Assembly: GCF_036373705.1 (NCBI RefSeq)
Contig: NC_089863.1
Span: 21,946,619 to 22,010,618 of the forward strand
Origin: Amia ocellicauda
Taxonomy: Eukaryota > Chordata > Actinopteri > Amiiformes > Amiidae
Direction of reading: 5' to 3'
Length of the DNA stretch: 64,000 nucleotides
Shown: piece after piece, positions 22,380-32,100 of the stretch
Layout: each line of letters starts with the position of its first letter
How positions within the stretch are numbered: the first letter of the stretch is position 1
The notes under the pieces: model-generated
Seen by the model: the letters and a program-made list of their open reading frames with translations, nothing else
What the model was told of the DNA's origin: nothing
Database searches by the model: none
Program-made: the position numbers and the translations under genes

Positions 22380-22886
22380 ATGGGGAATGTTCTGGACTGC
22401 TGCTGCAACTGGTTCTGTCATCAACACTCTGCAGCTAACCTGAGAGCGCTATTACACCATGTGCTTGACAGAAAAGTAGCCAATGCGAGCCTTTTCTCTA
22501 CAGATTTAACCATCGATGAGGATCAACTTTCAAACCTGGAAAAGTTAATGGTTGCTGTAACAAAGACCGGGGGGTACGAACACTGGGATGAAGCGCTCAA
22601 GGGGGCCAAGAATGATATTAGGCCATTTCATCAACATCTGTATGACCTTTTACTGAACATGTTTAATACCCCTCTGTTTACTTTTAAAATAGGTCATATT
22701 GTTGTTTTATTTACATATGTAACTGAGGTGTGTGCCTACAAGATAAAGAAACAGGTATTTGTTGATATAGATCAAGTAACCAATCATATGATTTCTTTTT
22801 GTCTGGACCGTAGAAAAAATTGTTGTGTATGTTATACTTTTCTCAAATGTCTAAAAAGGGGTATCTGCTCTCCTGAAGTTGAATAA
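22380..22886 (+). CDS. probable Bcl-2-like protein
   Basis: 168 residues from the ATG at 22380. Residues about 98-120 (LFTFKIGHIVVLFTYVTEVC) line up with the BH1/central helix of Bcl-2 proteins, where a Gly-Arg/His-Ile-Val pair is followed by a Phe-rich hydrophobic helix and then Cys. The following helix (residues 128-143, ending SFCLD) and the region near 145-157 fit the positions of the next helix and BH2, though the BH2 tryptophan is absent. It has no C-terminal membrane anchor. The start, MGNVLDCCCNWFC, has Gly2 and a cysteine run, which could allow myristoylation and palmitoylation as an alternative membrane tether. Viral Bcl-2 proteins block host cell death, and that role is inferred here. 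The stop codon overlaps AATAAA. Confidence 0.6.
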   Translation: MGNVLDCCCNWFCHQHSAANLRALLHHVLDRKVANASLFSTDLTIDEDQLSNLEKLMVAVTKTGGYEHWDEALKGAKNDIRPFHQHLYDLLLNMFNTPLFTFKIGHIVVLFTYVTEVCAYKIKKQVFVDIDQVTNHMISFCLDRRKNCCVCYTFLKCLKRGICSPEVE

Positions 22887-22903
22887 AAAACCTTGTATAA
22901 AAA
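22882..22903 (+). promoter_or_regulatory. polyadenylation signal followed by TATA-like box
   Basis: AATAAA at 22882-22887 overlaps the preceding stop codon. TATAAAAA at 22896-22903 lies about 41 bases before the integrase ATG. This suggests the accessory genes and the integrase/capsid genes are separate transcription units. Confidence 0.45.
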
Positions 22904-22943
22904 CTTTGGCGCATAGTGTGGGTCTGTGTGTTTATTTGCCAGA

Positions 22944-24035
22944 ATGACTCGGCAAGCTCCCCAAATGCATGAACTATACTACAACCCAGCAAAGATTGGG
23001 GGTTTGGCGGGTAAGAAGGGTTTTCAAAGAGGACTCGCTGAGGCCGGTGTGAAGGTTAATGATGTGGTTGTTTCAGAATGGTTACGGGAACAAGACGCCT
23101 ATACCTTACATAAACCTCTCAGGATTAACTTTAAAAGAAACCGCGTATATGCAACTGACATAGACTCACAATGGCAAATGGATCTAGTCGATATGTCAAA
23201 TTTATCAAAACATAACAATGGTCACAAATTTATGTTGATGTGTATCGATGTGTTATCAAAATATGCCTGGGCTCGCATTCTACATAATAAAACAGGTCGG
23301 GCGGTGACAAGAGCCTTTGAGGATATATTGTCCCAGGGCCGATGTCCTAAAAAACTGCAGACTGATAAAGGAAAAGAGTTTCTCAACAGAGAATTTCAGA
23401 ATCTACTGAAGAGACACAAAATACATCATTTCACCACCGGTAATGAGCTTAAGGCATCGGTGGTGGAGAGGTTTAACCGCACCATAAAGACCAAAATGTG
23501 GAGATATTTTACAGCGGTCAACACGTTCAAGTATTTTGATAAAGTTCAGGATTTTATCGATGCTTACAACCAAGGGTATCACGCCAGTATTAAAATGAAG
23601 CCTATAGATGTTGATCAAAGTAATTCTTTTAAGGTCTATAAAAAATTATACGGCCCATTTATTAAGAAGGGGAAAACTACTTATAAGTTCAACATCGGCG
23701 ATGTGGTTCGCGTTTCAAAGCTAAGGAGTACTTTTGCCAAAGGTTATGAACAAACATTTTCTGACGAATATTTTACAGTTACCGAACAGGTGGCTAGAGA
23801 CCCCCCCGTGTACCGGTTAAAAGACTATGACGGGGAGGATATAGAAGGAACGTTTTACGAAGCCGAGTTACAAAAAATTATTGTGGGTAAAGACATTGTA
23901 TACAGAGTTGAAAAGATATTAGCTGAGAAAACCCAGAACCGGAAAAAATATGTGTTGGTGAAATGGCTTGGATGGCCTGAAAAGTTCAATAGTTGGGTCC
24001 CGGAACAACAGGTTTGTGATATTCAAGCCTTATAA
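22944..24035 (+). CDS. INT: Polinton integrase (retrovirus-like, with chromodomain)
   Basis: 363 residues from the ATG at 22944. It inserts the element and makes the 6-bp duplication. The RNase H-like core shows the acidic triad as QMDLVD (Asp80), QTDKGKEF (Asp141) and ASVVERFNRT (Glu175). An SH3-like region with IGDVVRVSK follows at about 247. Residues about 316-363 form a C-terminal chromodomain (YRVEKILAEK, VKWLGWP, SWVPEQQV), which in other elements can guide insertion through histone marks. The length is normal for the family. The next gene begins 46 bases after its stop. Confidence 0.93.
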   Translation: MTRQAPQMHELYYNPAKIGGLAGKKGFQRGLAEAGVKVNDVVVSEWLREQDAYTLHKPLRINFKRNRVYATDIDSQWQMDLVDMSNLSKHNNGHKFMLMCIDVLSKYAWARILHNKTGRAVTRAFEDILSQGRCPKKLQTDKGKEFLNREFQNLLKRHKIHHFTTGNELKASVVERFNRTIKTKMWRYFTAVNTFKYFDKVQDFIDAYNQGYHASIKMKPIDVDQSNSFKVYKKLYGPFIKKGKTTYKFNIGDVVRVSKLRSTFAKGYEQTFSDEYFTVTEQVARDPPVYRLKDYDGEDIEGTFYEAELQKIIVGKDIVYRVEKILAEKTQNRKKYVLVKWLGWPEKFNSWVPEQQVCDIQAL

Positions 24036-24081
24036 CAACGTGTCCGCGGGGGTGTTGGGGTCATTACTTTCGATACTCAAG

Positions 24082-24837
24082 ATGGAATCAGGAGGCTTCT
24101 ACGTGACTCTACCCAGTAACGCCTCTCTCGATATATACCCTAAAAATGAAATATCCAGTTACACGGTACAATTTGGAAAATCTATAGATCTAAGGGGTTC
24201 GTGGGAAGTGGGGTTGGCGGAAATACAGTATCCTTACACTTGGGCTGTTTTACAAGATAAGGATGCCACCTTCGCCATTTTTGATGATGTTAAAAAGAGT
24301 CAATGGACATTCACGATACAAGGAGGTTATTATGACAATGTGGATACAATATTAGATGAGATGCATAAACAGTTCTCAGAAGGCACCCCCAACATCAAGC
24401 TATATTACAACCCTATTAAAAACAGAGTGTACAAGGTGTCAAAACCTTGTATTAGCATTCAAACCAACGGACAACTGGGTCGTATATTAGGGTTCTATTC
24501 TGACACAGAGAGCAGGTTCTCAGAAGTGGTGGCCCCCTTCCCGGCCGACATCAGGGGCGGCTTTTACACTCTTTATGTGTATACGGATATCATAACACAC
24601 CAGAGGGTCGGGGATAGCTATGTCCCCCTTTTGAGAAATGTACTTATTAAAGGTAAAAGCAATGACATGGTCACAATTACTTATGACAAGCCACACTACG
24701 TACCAGTCTCAAAGACCCACTTTGACAACATCACGATCGAAGTAAAATCGGATCAGAATATCAACGTGCCCTTCCGCTTCGGTAAAGTTATTGTCAAACT
24801 ACATTTTCGACCCCTGAAACAGTGTGTACATTATTAA
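24082..24837 (+). CDS. minor capsid (penton-like) jelly-roll protein
   Basis: 251 residues from the ATG at 24082. The N-terminal pattern YVTLPSNASLDIYP, SYTVQFGKSIDL and WEVGLAEIQYPYTW is characteristic of the conserved Polinton minor capsid protein, proposed to form vertices of an icosahedral shell. The rest is beta-rich, ending VIVKLHFRPL. The start has an A at -3 and G at +4. The stop is followed within two bases by the next ATG in the arrangement ATTATTAAAATG. Confidence 0.85.
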   Translation: MESGGFYVTLPSNASLDIYPKNEISSYTVQFGKSIDLRGSWEVGLAEIQYPYTWAVLQDKDATFAIFDDVKKSQWTFTIQGGYYDNVDTILDEMHKQFSEGTPNIKLYYNPIKNRVYKVSKPCISIQTNGQLGRILGFYSDTESRFSEVVAPFPADIRGGFYTLYVYTDIITHQRVGDSYVPLLRNVLIKGKSNDMVTITYDKPHYVPVSKTHFDNITIEVKSDQNINVPFRFGKVIVKLHFRPLKQCVHY

Positions 24838-24838
24838 A

Positions 24839-25327
24839 ATGGCTACCTCGAGGGGTTATGTAGATCCTAGCGCCTATGTGGATTATTACAAGATGCAAGC
24901 CGGGAACGGCTTGCCCGGTTTTGTAGGAGCCCCTACAATGTATGGAGCCGGTCTAGGAGGACTCTTTCGTGGTCTCTTTAGAATGGCCGTACCCCTGCTT
25001 AAGAGAGGCTTTGCTATAGCCAGACCCCACTTGAAATCAGCGGCTAAAAATATTGTTAGTGACGTGTTCACCAATGTTATGAACCGGGCAGCTAGCCATG
25101 AGCAGCAGGAGGGTTCGGGTCTCATGGTAATGGCGAGGAGGGGGGGTAAAAGAAGAAACAGTATGTGTCCACCAGGGCGACGAAGATCCGTGGCTAACAA
25201 AAAACGAAGAATCTCTCATTCTCCAACATATCGTGGAAACACTCGGAGAAGGAAGCAGCACAAGAAAAAACCGGCAAAAAGAAAGTCGCAAAGAAAGACA
25301 AATAGAGCCTCAGGATACATCTTTTAA
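24839..25327 (+). CDS. pVI-like membrane-active, basic virion protein
   Basis: 162 residues. MYGA|G at residues 34-38 fits the adenain cleavage rule (M/I/L)-x-G-x-G. Cleavage there would expose GLGGLFRGLFRMAVPLLKRG, an amphipathic, probably membrane-active stretch. Adenovirus pVI has such a layout. From about residue 105 the protein is extremely rich in Arg and Lys (KKRR, RRRK, KKKPAKRK), which suggests DNA binding like adenovirus core proteins. It lies between the two capsid genes and a few kb from the protease gene. The role is inferred from layout, not from a close match. Confidence 0.7.
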   Translation: MATSRGYVDPSAYVDYYKMQAGNGLPGFVGAPTMYGAGLGGLFRGLFRMAVPLLKRGFAIARPHLKSAAKNIVSDVFTNVMNRAASHEQQEGSGLMVMARRGGKRRNSMCPPGRRRSVANKKRRISHSPTYRGNTRRRKQHKKKPAKRKSQRKTNRASGYIF

Positions 25328-25329
25328 AA

Positions 25330-26637
25330 ATGTCTTTTGTCCACAGTCTATCGGAAGAATGCGTCAAATCAGAACTGGATCTGTTTACAGTTCCATACAC
25401 TCAAACGAGTATAGATAAGAGCATATATGTAGAGATACCCCCTCTTTCCGCAATTTCAGATACGGCCCCTCTGGAGTTTTTTATAGCTGGCAATGGCGAG
25501 GATTATATTGATTTGAATAACACATTTATTTTAATGAACTGTAAAGTGACTGATGAGGATGGCGATGCAATCGAGAAGACGGCCAACGCGGGGGTCATCA
25601 ATTACCCGGTGGCCACCATGTTTTCACAGGTGGATGTGACCCTGGGAGATCGGCTCATTAGTCAAAGCAGCAATACTTACCCCTATAGGGCCATGATGGA
25701 GTGTATCCTTAATTATAGTGAGGAGACCCTAAGCAAACAGTTCAGCCCCGGCCTTTTCTTCAAAGACACCCCGGAAGCTATGGACGACCAGGATCCAGAG
25801 GGACTCAATAAGGGTTTGCAAAAAAGAACGGCCTTTTCAACAGAAGGGAGGACCTTTGAGCTAATGGGACATATCCATGCAGACATATTTTTCCAAGAAA
25901 AACTCATGCTCAACGGGGTAGACATTAAAATTAAAATGATCCGTAGTAAAAGTGCTTTTTGTCTGATGACCCCTGATACTGAAAAATATAAACTGACCAT
26001 ATTATCGGCCTCGCTGTTTGTGAAAAAAGTATCCGTCTCCCCGGCGGTTAAACTAGGACATGCACAGGCTTTAATGACGGCAAACGCCAAGTACCCGATC
26101 GAAAGAGTCTATATGAAAGTCCACAGTATCCCCGCAGGGACACGGGTGATGAACCAGGAAAATCTGTTTCTAGGACAGCTCCCAAAACAGGTTATTATAG
26201 GTCTCGTGGATAATGATGCATTTACCGGGGTTTACAACAAGAACCCCTTTAACTTTAAACATTATAACGCGGAATTTATAGCACTGTACGTCGATGGTGT
26301 ACAGGTTCCATCCAGACCTTTTCAACCTGACTTTGAAAACGGCAACGCGGTTCGTGAATATTACAGTCTAGTACTGGCTACGGGTCGCCATCTCAAGGAT
26401 CAACCTCTGCTGATCGATCGCCGGGAATACTGCAGCGGTTACACCCTGTACGGTTTCAACCTGACCCCTGACGAAGAGTGTGGACAACATTTTTCACTGA
26501 TGAAGACGGGCAATATGCGTTTGGAGATGCGTTTCAAGCAGCCTCTACCACGCACTGTAAATATGGTCGTGTATGCTGTGTTTGACAACATTATTGAGGT
26601 GAATCAGAGGAGAAACGTTCTGTATGATTATTATTAA
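25330..26637 (+). CDS. MCP: major capsid protein (double jelly-roll)
   Basis: 435 residues, the usual size for Polinton major capsid proteins. Conserved family stretches are visible: the start region KSELDLFTVPYTQTSID, IPPLSAISDTAPLEFFIAG, EDYIDLNNTFI, and near the end GNMRLEMRFKQPLP and TVNMVVYAVFDN. Double jelly-roll subunits form the hexon-like shell. The ATG lies two bases after the preceding stop. The last codons overlap or lie next to the protease start. Confidence 0.9.
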   Translation: MSFVHSLSEECVKSELDLFTVPYTQTSIDKSIYVEIPPLSAISDTAPLEFFIAGNGEDYIDLNNTFILMNCKVTDEDGDAIEKTANAGVINYPVATMFSQVDVTLGDRLISQSSNTYPYRAMMECILNYSEETLSKQFSPGLFFKDTPEAMDDQDPEGLNKGLQKRTAFSTEGRTFELMGHIHADIFFQEKLMLNGVDIKIKMIRSKSAFCLMTPDTEKYKLTILSASLFVKKVSVSPAVKLGHAQALMTANAKYPIERVYMKVHSIPAGTRVMNQENLFLGQLPKQVIIGLVDNDAFTGVYNKNPFNFKHYNAEFIALYVDGVQVPSRPFQPDFENGNAVREYYSLVLATGRHLKDQPLLIDRREYCSGYTLYGFNLTPDEECGQHFSLMKTGNMRLEMRFKQPLPRTVNMVVYAVFDNIIEVNQRRNVLYDYY

Positions 26638-26638
26638 A

Positions 26639-27196
26639 ATGAACACCAGAGAGCTCAACCACATCATGAATGCCCTGGCCGGCTCACGGAAAGTGTTTCA
26701 AGGAGTCTACGCCTGCGACCAGCTGCCTAAATTTAAGATCAAGAATTTACCTGCAATGTACATAATCAACACACACCCTAAAAATATGCCCGGAGAACAT
26801 TGGCTGGCTATTTATCTAAGGGAGGACCGCTGTGGGGAATTTTTTGATTCCTATGGAAACCCCCCGGATTTCAGACCTTTCCCTCGGAAGATCAATAACT
26901 TTCTGCTCAACAACTGTCAAGAAACCATTTACAGCGGTCGTCAAGTACAAAGTCTTCAGACCTTCACTTGTGGTCAACACTGTGTGTTTTTCTTATATCA
27001 TAGATCTAAAGGAAGGTCATACCCCGATATTATGTCCTTGTACAGTGAGGATTTAGGCCAAAATGATAAAAAAGTGGCAGAGTTTGTCAGGACACTGTGG
27101 ACCCCTCCTTATAACACAATTACTTACGACCCTAGCCAGCCATGTATACAGATGGGGTGTTCTTGTGAGGATTTTAAAAGATGTCATGCGTGTTAA
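26639..27196 (+). CDS. PRO: adenain/Ulp1-type maturation protease
   Basis: 185 residues from the ATG at 26639; an in-frame ATG at 26624 would overlap the capsid gene. The cysteine protease residues are in order: His54 in GEHWLAIYL, Asp70 in FFDSYG, Gln104 in QVQSLQ and Cys111 in TFTCGQHC. In adenoviruses the enzyme cuts precursor proteins during virion maturation. Likely substrates here are the pVI-like and pX-like proteins. The C terminus holds a cluster of cysteines (GCSCEDFKRCHAC). Chosen start: the ATTATTAAAATG arrangement also seen before the gene at 24839. Confidence 0.9.
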   Translation: MNTRELNHIMNALAGSRKVFQGVYACDQLPKFKIKNLPAMYIINTHPKNMPGEHWLAIYLREDRCGEFFDSYGNPPDFRPFPRKINNFLLNNCQETIYSGRQVQSLQTFTCGQHCVFFLYHRSKGRSYPDIMSLYSEDLGQNDKKVAEFVRTLWTPPYNTITYDPSQPCIQMGCSCEDFKRCHAC

Positions 27197-27373
27197 AGTG
27201 AAAAATAATGAAAACAGCCTTTGAATCATTAGTTTTGTTTTTATTCAACACAATTCTTATACAAAGCAGGGTTATGTTATAAATAAATGTACAACATTTG
27301 AAAATAAAAATAAAAAATAAAAAAATTGTTTGTCGGTTCCTTATTTACAGGGGAGACAAATAAAAACATGAGA
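27197..27373. terminator. shared 3' region between convergent Polinton gene blocks
   Basis: 177 AT-rich bases with AATAAA signals usable by the rightward block (from about 27290) and TTTATT near 27240 usable by the leftward block. The two blocks therefore converge with overlapping polyadenylation regions. Confidence 0.6.
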
Positions 27374-28117
27374 TTAATAAGCTTCCCAACGATGGATAGA
27401 TCCTGAGGATGTTTGCTCAGCACGGTCAGAGTAATGAGATATCGGCGTCAGATCAGTCGCCACCTCTTTACACAGACGGATTTTTTGTCGCGTTTCCTGG
27501 TTAGGGACTGTTGATTGGGGCATGTTCAGACAGGCCATCGCCTGTAGGAAAGCATTCCAGCCTACAGGTCGGCGACTATCGGGGACCTTATTAGTGCTAG
27601 TGACACTCTTCAACAAATCAAACATGTGTGAACCTTTGATCAGTTGTCCTTTAAAAACAAATTCACCCTGTTCATTCCAAGTCGTTACCCGCGGTTTCTG
27701 AACCATTTTGTGCAGAATATATTCTGCATGTCTTTTGCTTCTGGCCGGCATGTTTCTCAAAACATCCGTTACAACATCTCCCTCTGAACTCTCAACAGGT
27801 TCGGGCACCGCAACATCTTTATCAACCGTACCCCCCGCATCAGCCCCAGAACCATTTTCTTGAGAGGCCATGGTTAAAGTTAAAATGTTTTGATCTTTTT
27901 CACCCTGTCTAACCAGACGGAGGTAGCGCTGTAACGTGTTGCTATACATCTGGGCTTTGGAATACTGATTTAAATCGTCCCTGGCCAGTATAGCTTTCAT
28001 TTCAGAGTCCAGGTTGTTTTCGGCCGTTTGTCTAATGGGCTCTGGCCCGACAACATTTTTTCTCAGTTTCTCAAGCTGCTCCTGAGGGATCAAAAACATT
28101 TTCTGAGCATATTCCAT
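27374..28117 (-). CDS. conserved Polinton protein of unknown function
   Basis: 247 residues, last gene of the leftward block. The N-terminal part (MFLIPQEQLEKL, then LDSEMKAILARDDLNQYSKAQMYSNTLQRYL) is a helical motif found, to my knowledge, in many Polintons. A variable acidic linker follows at about 80-115. The C-terminal half carries TWNEQGEFVFKGQLIKGSHMFDLL and GWNAFLQAMACLNMP, resembling a small globular domain. No catalytic motif is visible. Position beside the pX-like gene and ATPase suggests a virion or assembly role. The start lies two bases after the preceding stop. Confidence 0.8.
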   Translation of the reverse strand: MEYAQKMFLIPQEQLEKLRKNVVGPEPIRQTAENNLDSEMKAILARDDLNQYSKAQMYSNTLQRYLRLVRQGEKDQNILTLTMASQENGSGADAGGTVDKDVAVPEPVESSEGDVVTDVLRNMPARSKRHAEYILHKMVQKPRVTTWNEQGEFVFKGQLIKGSHMFDLLKSVTSTNKVPDSRRPVGWNAFLQAMACLNMPQSTVPNQETRQKIRLCKEVATDLTPISHYSDRAEQTSSGSIHRWEAY

Positions 28118-28119
28118 TA

Positions 28120-28455
28120 TTAACTCACTCTGGAAGCTAGAAGACTGGTTAGGAAAGGCACGGCTATGCTCAACAGCGGTCCTATAAAACCTCCGGTTTG
28201 ATTAATCTTCTTTCTTTTTCTTTTAATAGAATACTTCTTATTAGCGATGATCTTGATAACCGCTTTTTGTTTTTTGAGTTTAGAATGTTGAGAAGGGGTT
28301 AGGGGTATATTACCGCGTAAGATGTTAAAAGCTATTTCACACAGGGTCTCGATCAAATCCGAGGGGGCCCCTGCCAGCACAGCTTTCCTATGGCGCGGGC
28401 TCCCCTCAAATAACATTTGTAAAAGCGGCAGATTTCTTTTAATCCGAACAGACAT
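28120..28455 (-). CDS. pX-like virion core protein
   Basis: 111 residues. A helical N-terminal half (LPLLQMLFEGSPRHRKAVL) is followed by a strongly basic centre (KLKKQKAV, KKYSIKRKRKKI). The tail is Gly-Gly followed by a hydrophobic stretch, FIGPLLSIAVPFLTSLL. Adenovirus core peptide X has the same plan: basic, a protease site at GG, then a hydrophobic end. A DNA-condensing core role is inferred. Seven bases separate the ATPase stop from this ATG. Confidence 0.75.
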   Translation of the reverse strand: MSVRIKRNLPLLQMLFEGSPRHRKAVLAGAPSDLIETLCEIAFNILRGNIPLTPSQHSKLKKQKAVIKIIANKKYSIKRKRKKINQTGGFIGPLLSIAVPFLTSLLASRVS

Positions 28456-28461
28456 TCTTAT

Positions 28462-29133
28462 TTATTTCCTTTTCTTTAGCGCATACACTGCCGGCCAATC
28501 GGGCGGGCACAAACCTGTTCTGAGGCGAAAGTCTTCTGGGGTTTGTGCTTTTAAGTCCACAATCAAGTACCCGTAGGGTTTTTTGGTGGCATCCTCAAAT
28601 GCCTCCAAAAAGAACTTGGTCTGGTTAGGGTACATTTGACGAGCCAAGACGGTGACCTGTAGTTTATCTCTGGGGTTTTTAAAAAGAATTATATAATTGG
28701 CATTTAAATTAATAGTGCGGCTTTTTTTACCTTGAAAAAATAGATTTTGAACTAAATAAATAATACTTAAATTCCTATGATGAGTGTACTTTGTGAAAGC
28801 TTTTTCCACTTCACTGTTGTCACCGGCCTGCTCCATCAGGTCATCAAGGATCACTAGATTAGTTTGTCCGGGCGGGAACAGGTCATCGTCACACAACGAG
28901 GCGGGGAGACCTTGCACAAATTTCAGATTATTTTTTTTTGATGCCAAATCATCGTAGAGAGGCTGCCAGCAAGAGTAACACCACACTATGTTGTCAAGAG
29001 CTTGGGACACGGTTGCGTCCACATCTTCTATGATGTTCTTTATAAGATAGCTCTTACCCGAATTGGAGGGACCGGCTATAATACAGGAGAAAGGGTGTTG
29101 AAGGCGGTTATCAAAACCCCTGCTAATATCCAT
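28462..29133 (-). CDS. ATP: genome-packaging ATPase (FtsK/HerA, A32-like)
   Basis: 223 residues. Walker A is GPSNSGKS at 21-28 and Walker B is LVILDDLM at about 93-100, followed by a sensor-type YLVQNLF. It would drive DNA into the capsid shell. The N-terminal HPFSCIIAGPSNSGKS pattern is typical of Polinton ATPases. Its start overlaps the last 11 bases of the polymerase gene. Confidence 0.92.
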   Translation of the reverse strand: MDISRGFDNRLQHPFSCIIAGPSNSGKSYLIKNIIEDVDATVSQALDNIVWCYSCWQPLYDDLASKKNNLKFVQGLPASLCDDDLFPPGQTNLVILDDLMEQAGDNSEVEKAFTKYTHHRNLSIIYLVQNLFFQGKKSRTINLNANYIILFKNPRDKLQVTVLARQMYPNQTKFFLEAFEDATKKPYGYLIVDLKAQTPEDFRLRTGLCPPDWPAVYALKKRK

Positions 29134-32100
29134 AAGGCAGAGTGGTATAATCAGTCTTCAACACTCTTTTATTGTACACCACCCTGAACCGTTTGTTTAG
29201 TGATCTATTTTCCAATGTGTACCCCTTTTTATTGCGATAGATCTGATTTCCGGCTGTAATAATCTCGCGAGGAGGCGCGTCTTTCTCGGTTACAAAACTT
29301 TGTACCAGGGTCGTCAGAGACTTGATGTTAATGAGCTTGTTGTTACAATGGTTCAGAGTGAAACCCTTAACTTTCATACAGGTCTTACCCGCAGCCGTTC
29401 TGTATGCGTAAGTCTTAGGACCCCCTGAAACAAACTCCACTATGTGGTCCTGAGGATCTAGCTCGCTCGTTAACTCCCCAAGGTAGTCCCCGAGGGGAGG
29501 GACCCAATCCCCTGGCCTGGTGACAAAGATTACAGAGTCAGTATCATGATAGAGCGTGCGTTCCTGCAGCTGATCCATTAAGTTGTACAGTTCAAGCCGG
29601 GCGTAAGCCGTGGTAAAAACCGCTATGAAAACATTAACGTTTCCCTGTTTGGTGGGGAAATCTTTAGGGGCCCTCCACTGGACCTGTGCCACGTGGTCAT
29701 TTAAGAATTGAAAGTGTGATACTGCATGTTGTTTGGAAAACATAAATTCTATAAACTGTTCAGGGGTTTTAATCAAGGTTGTGTTTAGACGGTTATTTCT
29801 TTCCCCAAACTTACCCCACAAACTGTTTAAAATCAGTTTGGACATTTGTCTCTTGGCGGGGTTTACAGTTATGTTCCCCGGCTCTAGACGGATCCCTTCC
29901 TTTTCAAAATATTGCTGAACGTACCGCTCTTTGGCCGCGGAGTCAACACACCATGAGGGATAGCCCGATGCCTCCTGTTTCCCTTTCAGATGGGTCATAA
30001 TGTACTCAGCAAAAAGAGTATCAGATTTTTCAGAAAAATGCCAAACCTCATACACCTTACCGACTCTGTAACCTTTCTCCACCGCCTTGTCAAGCTCAAT
30101 GCTACACCAGACACCCGTCAGCGCTCTCTCGTCATCACTGTGCAGACACGAGGTATTTTGATTTTCAGTTTCCACACACGTTCTACACAGAGGGAACATC
30201 AATTTTCCCGAACACCTGTAAGGCAACACGGGTAAGAACAGCTCGCGAGGAGGGTACATGGTGACTTTGATCAAACCAAAGTACTGTCCGATTTCGAGAA
30301 AGTCACGATAAACAATGGTTGGATGCCCCACCGGGTACATTTTGGTCTTGTTGACATAAGGGTACAGACTGGTGAAATCATAGTAATCTACTCTCTCACC
30401 ATCCTTTACCTCATAATGTAAACAGAGGGCGTTGGTACGACCCCCAAATAACGCATCCCTGGGCTCTAGACGTTCAGGAAAGTCCAAGGTTTCCATAAAC
30501 CGTTGTACCCCCACATCCTGTTGCTTCAGGGTCGTCCACGCGTGTTCCCAAATCACCAGCACATTCAAACCATAGGTGTTTTTTAAAGTTTCAATTCGTT
30601 CCTGGAAATCATAGTACATGTCACCGCAGAGTTTTTGTGTTACGGGGTTAAAGGTGTTTGGGTCGAAGCACTGAGGACAGCCATGGTAAATACAACCAGC
30701 AAACTCATAAGCGGTACGCCGCCCGGACACGTCGCTAAAACCGTCTAAGTAGTAAGGACCCATTTTGACTTCCCCTTGATTTAAAGCATGTCTGATGAAG
30801 ATGTTATCCCGGGCACTCAGATATTCCAGCCACTGTATGGAGACAGTCGAAAAGTTCTTTTGTCTAGCACGATAGTTGTCAGAAGTGGTGACCGCTATAG
30901 TGTTTTTCTGCAAGAAATTGGATCGATACATTTTCATGCAGAGAGACGCTATGGTCACACTTTGCAAAGGGTCGAGGCCCGATGTGTTGATAACCTCGGC
31001 GCGGAAACGCAAACAGGCTTCTTTAAGGATCACCACATCATTTTTACAATAAGCGGCCATCTCTTCGCGGAAATCAAAAACACCTCCCTTAACCGTATTG
31101 TACCATTTAAAGAATTCCTCCCTCTCATGAGACATCATAGTATCAACCCCATAATAAGAGGCGGGCGGGTAGGACCCTCGATAATTTTGAGTGTCCTTAG
31201 TATTAAAAAAATGGCAGAACCAGCCTTTCTTCTGAGCCTCAAAACCCAGAGCTTTAGGCAAAGCGCTCAATTTCATGGGGAGGAAATTTAACGAGTCTAT
31301 GTAACGTTGGTTGAAAGCTTCGTCGGTGAAACACATGATCTTGCTACCCTGAGCTATTATTTTTGGGGTCACCCCATTTTCCACCAGATACTTCATCAAA
31401 ATGTAAGAATCATAACCCTTAGCATTGTGGGCAATAAATGTGTAATTGATGTATTTTGGACCGCGATACCGCGTAAAGAAAGCCCTGACACAACTCTCAC
31501 CGCTAGCTGACCACTCACAATCCAACATGTCAATACAGTGTATATAATTAGCAACATGGACCCCGTTTTCTTGCCGGCATTCAAAATCAAAAAAGACATA
31601 CCGGTTGTGCGGCGGCTCCTTTTTAACCGGCTGAATAAAGCACTGGTGTTCAGACCCCGGGGTTAAATCAGCATTACAGATCCTACATCTCGGCTCCAGA
31701 CATTTGTGTGGTTTAGCCTCATAAAAACGGTACTGGAGGCAACATTGCGGGCAATATTTAGTTTGATCACAATAACTCCGTTTTTTAACCCCCTCAGCAG
31801 CGGCCCTCTGTACCTTATGTTCGGAAAAACAGAACGCGGAGAGACAAATCCTTAAGCAATCTTTACATCGGATGGTAGGGGCCAAACCCTTACGACATTG
31901 CGGATTGAAACAGACGTTACAGTAACCGTCACAGCGGTGCTTAAGCTTATCATTGAAGGCCTTATAACACCAATGACAAACATACGAACAACCCAAAAAA
32001 GCCGTCAAACTCTTTATTCCAAAGTAATGACTATCACTTAGGAAGAGAAACAGTGTCTGTGTATGGGTTTCAGGATGTGTCTGAAATTTCACAAATACTT

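Noticed and set aside
22926-22943. Upstream non-ATG start for the integrase
   Set aside because: The frame is open upstream, but the first ATG is at 22944, after the TATA-like box, and gives a normal family start.
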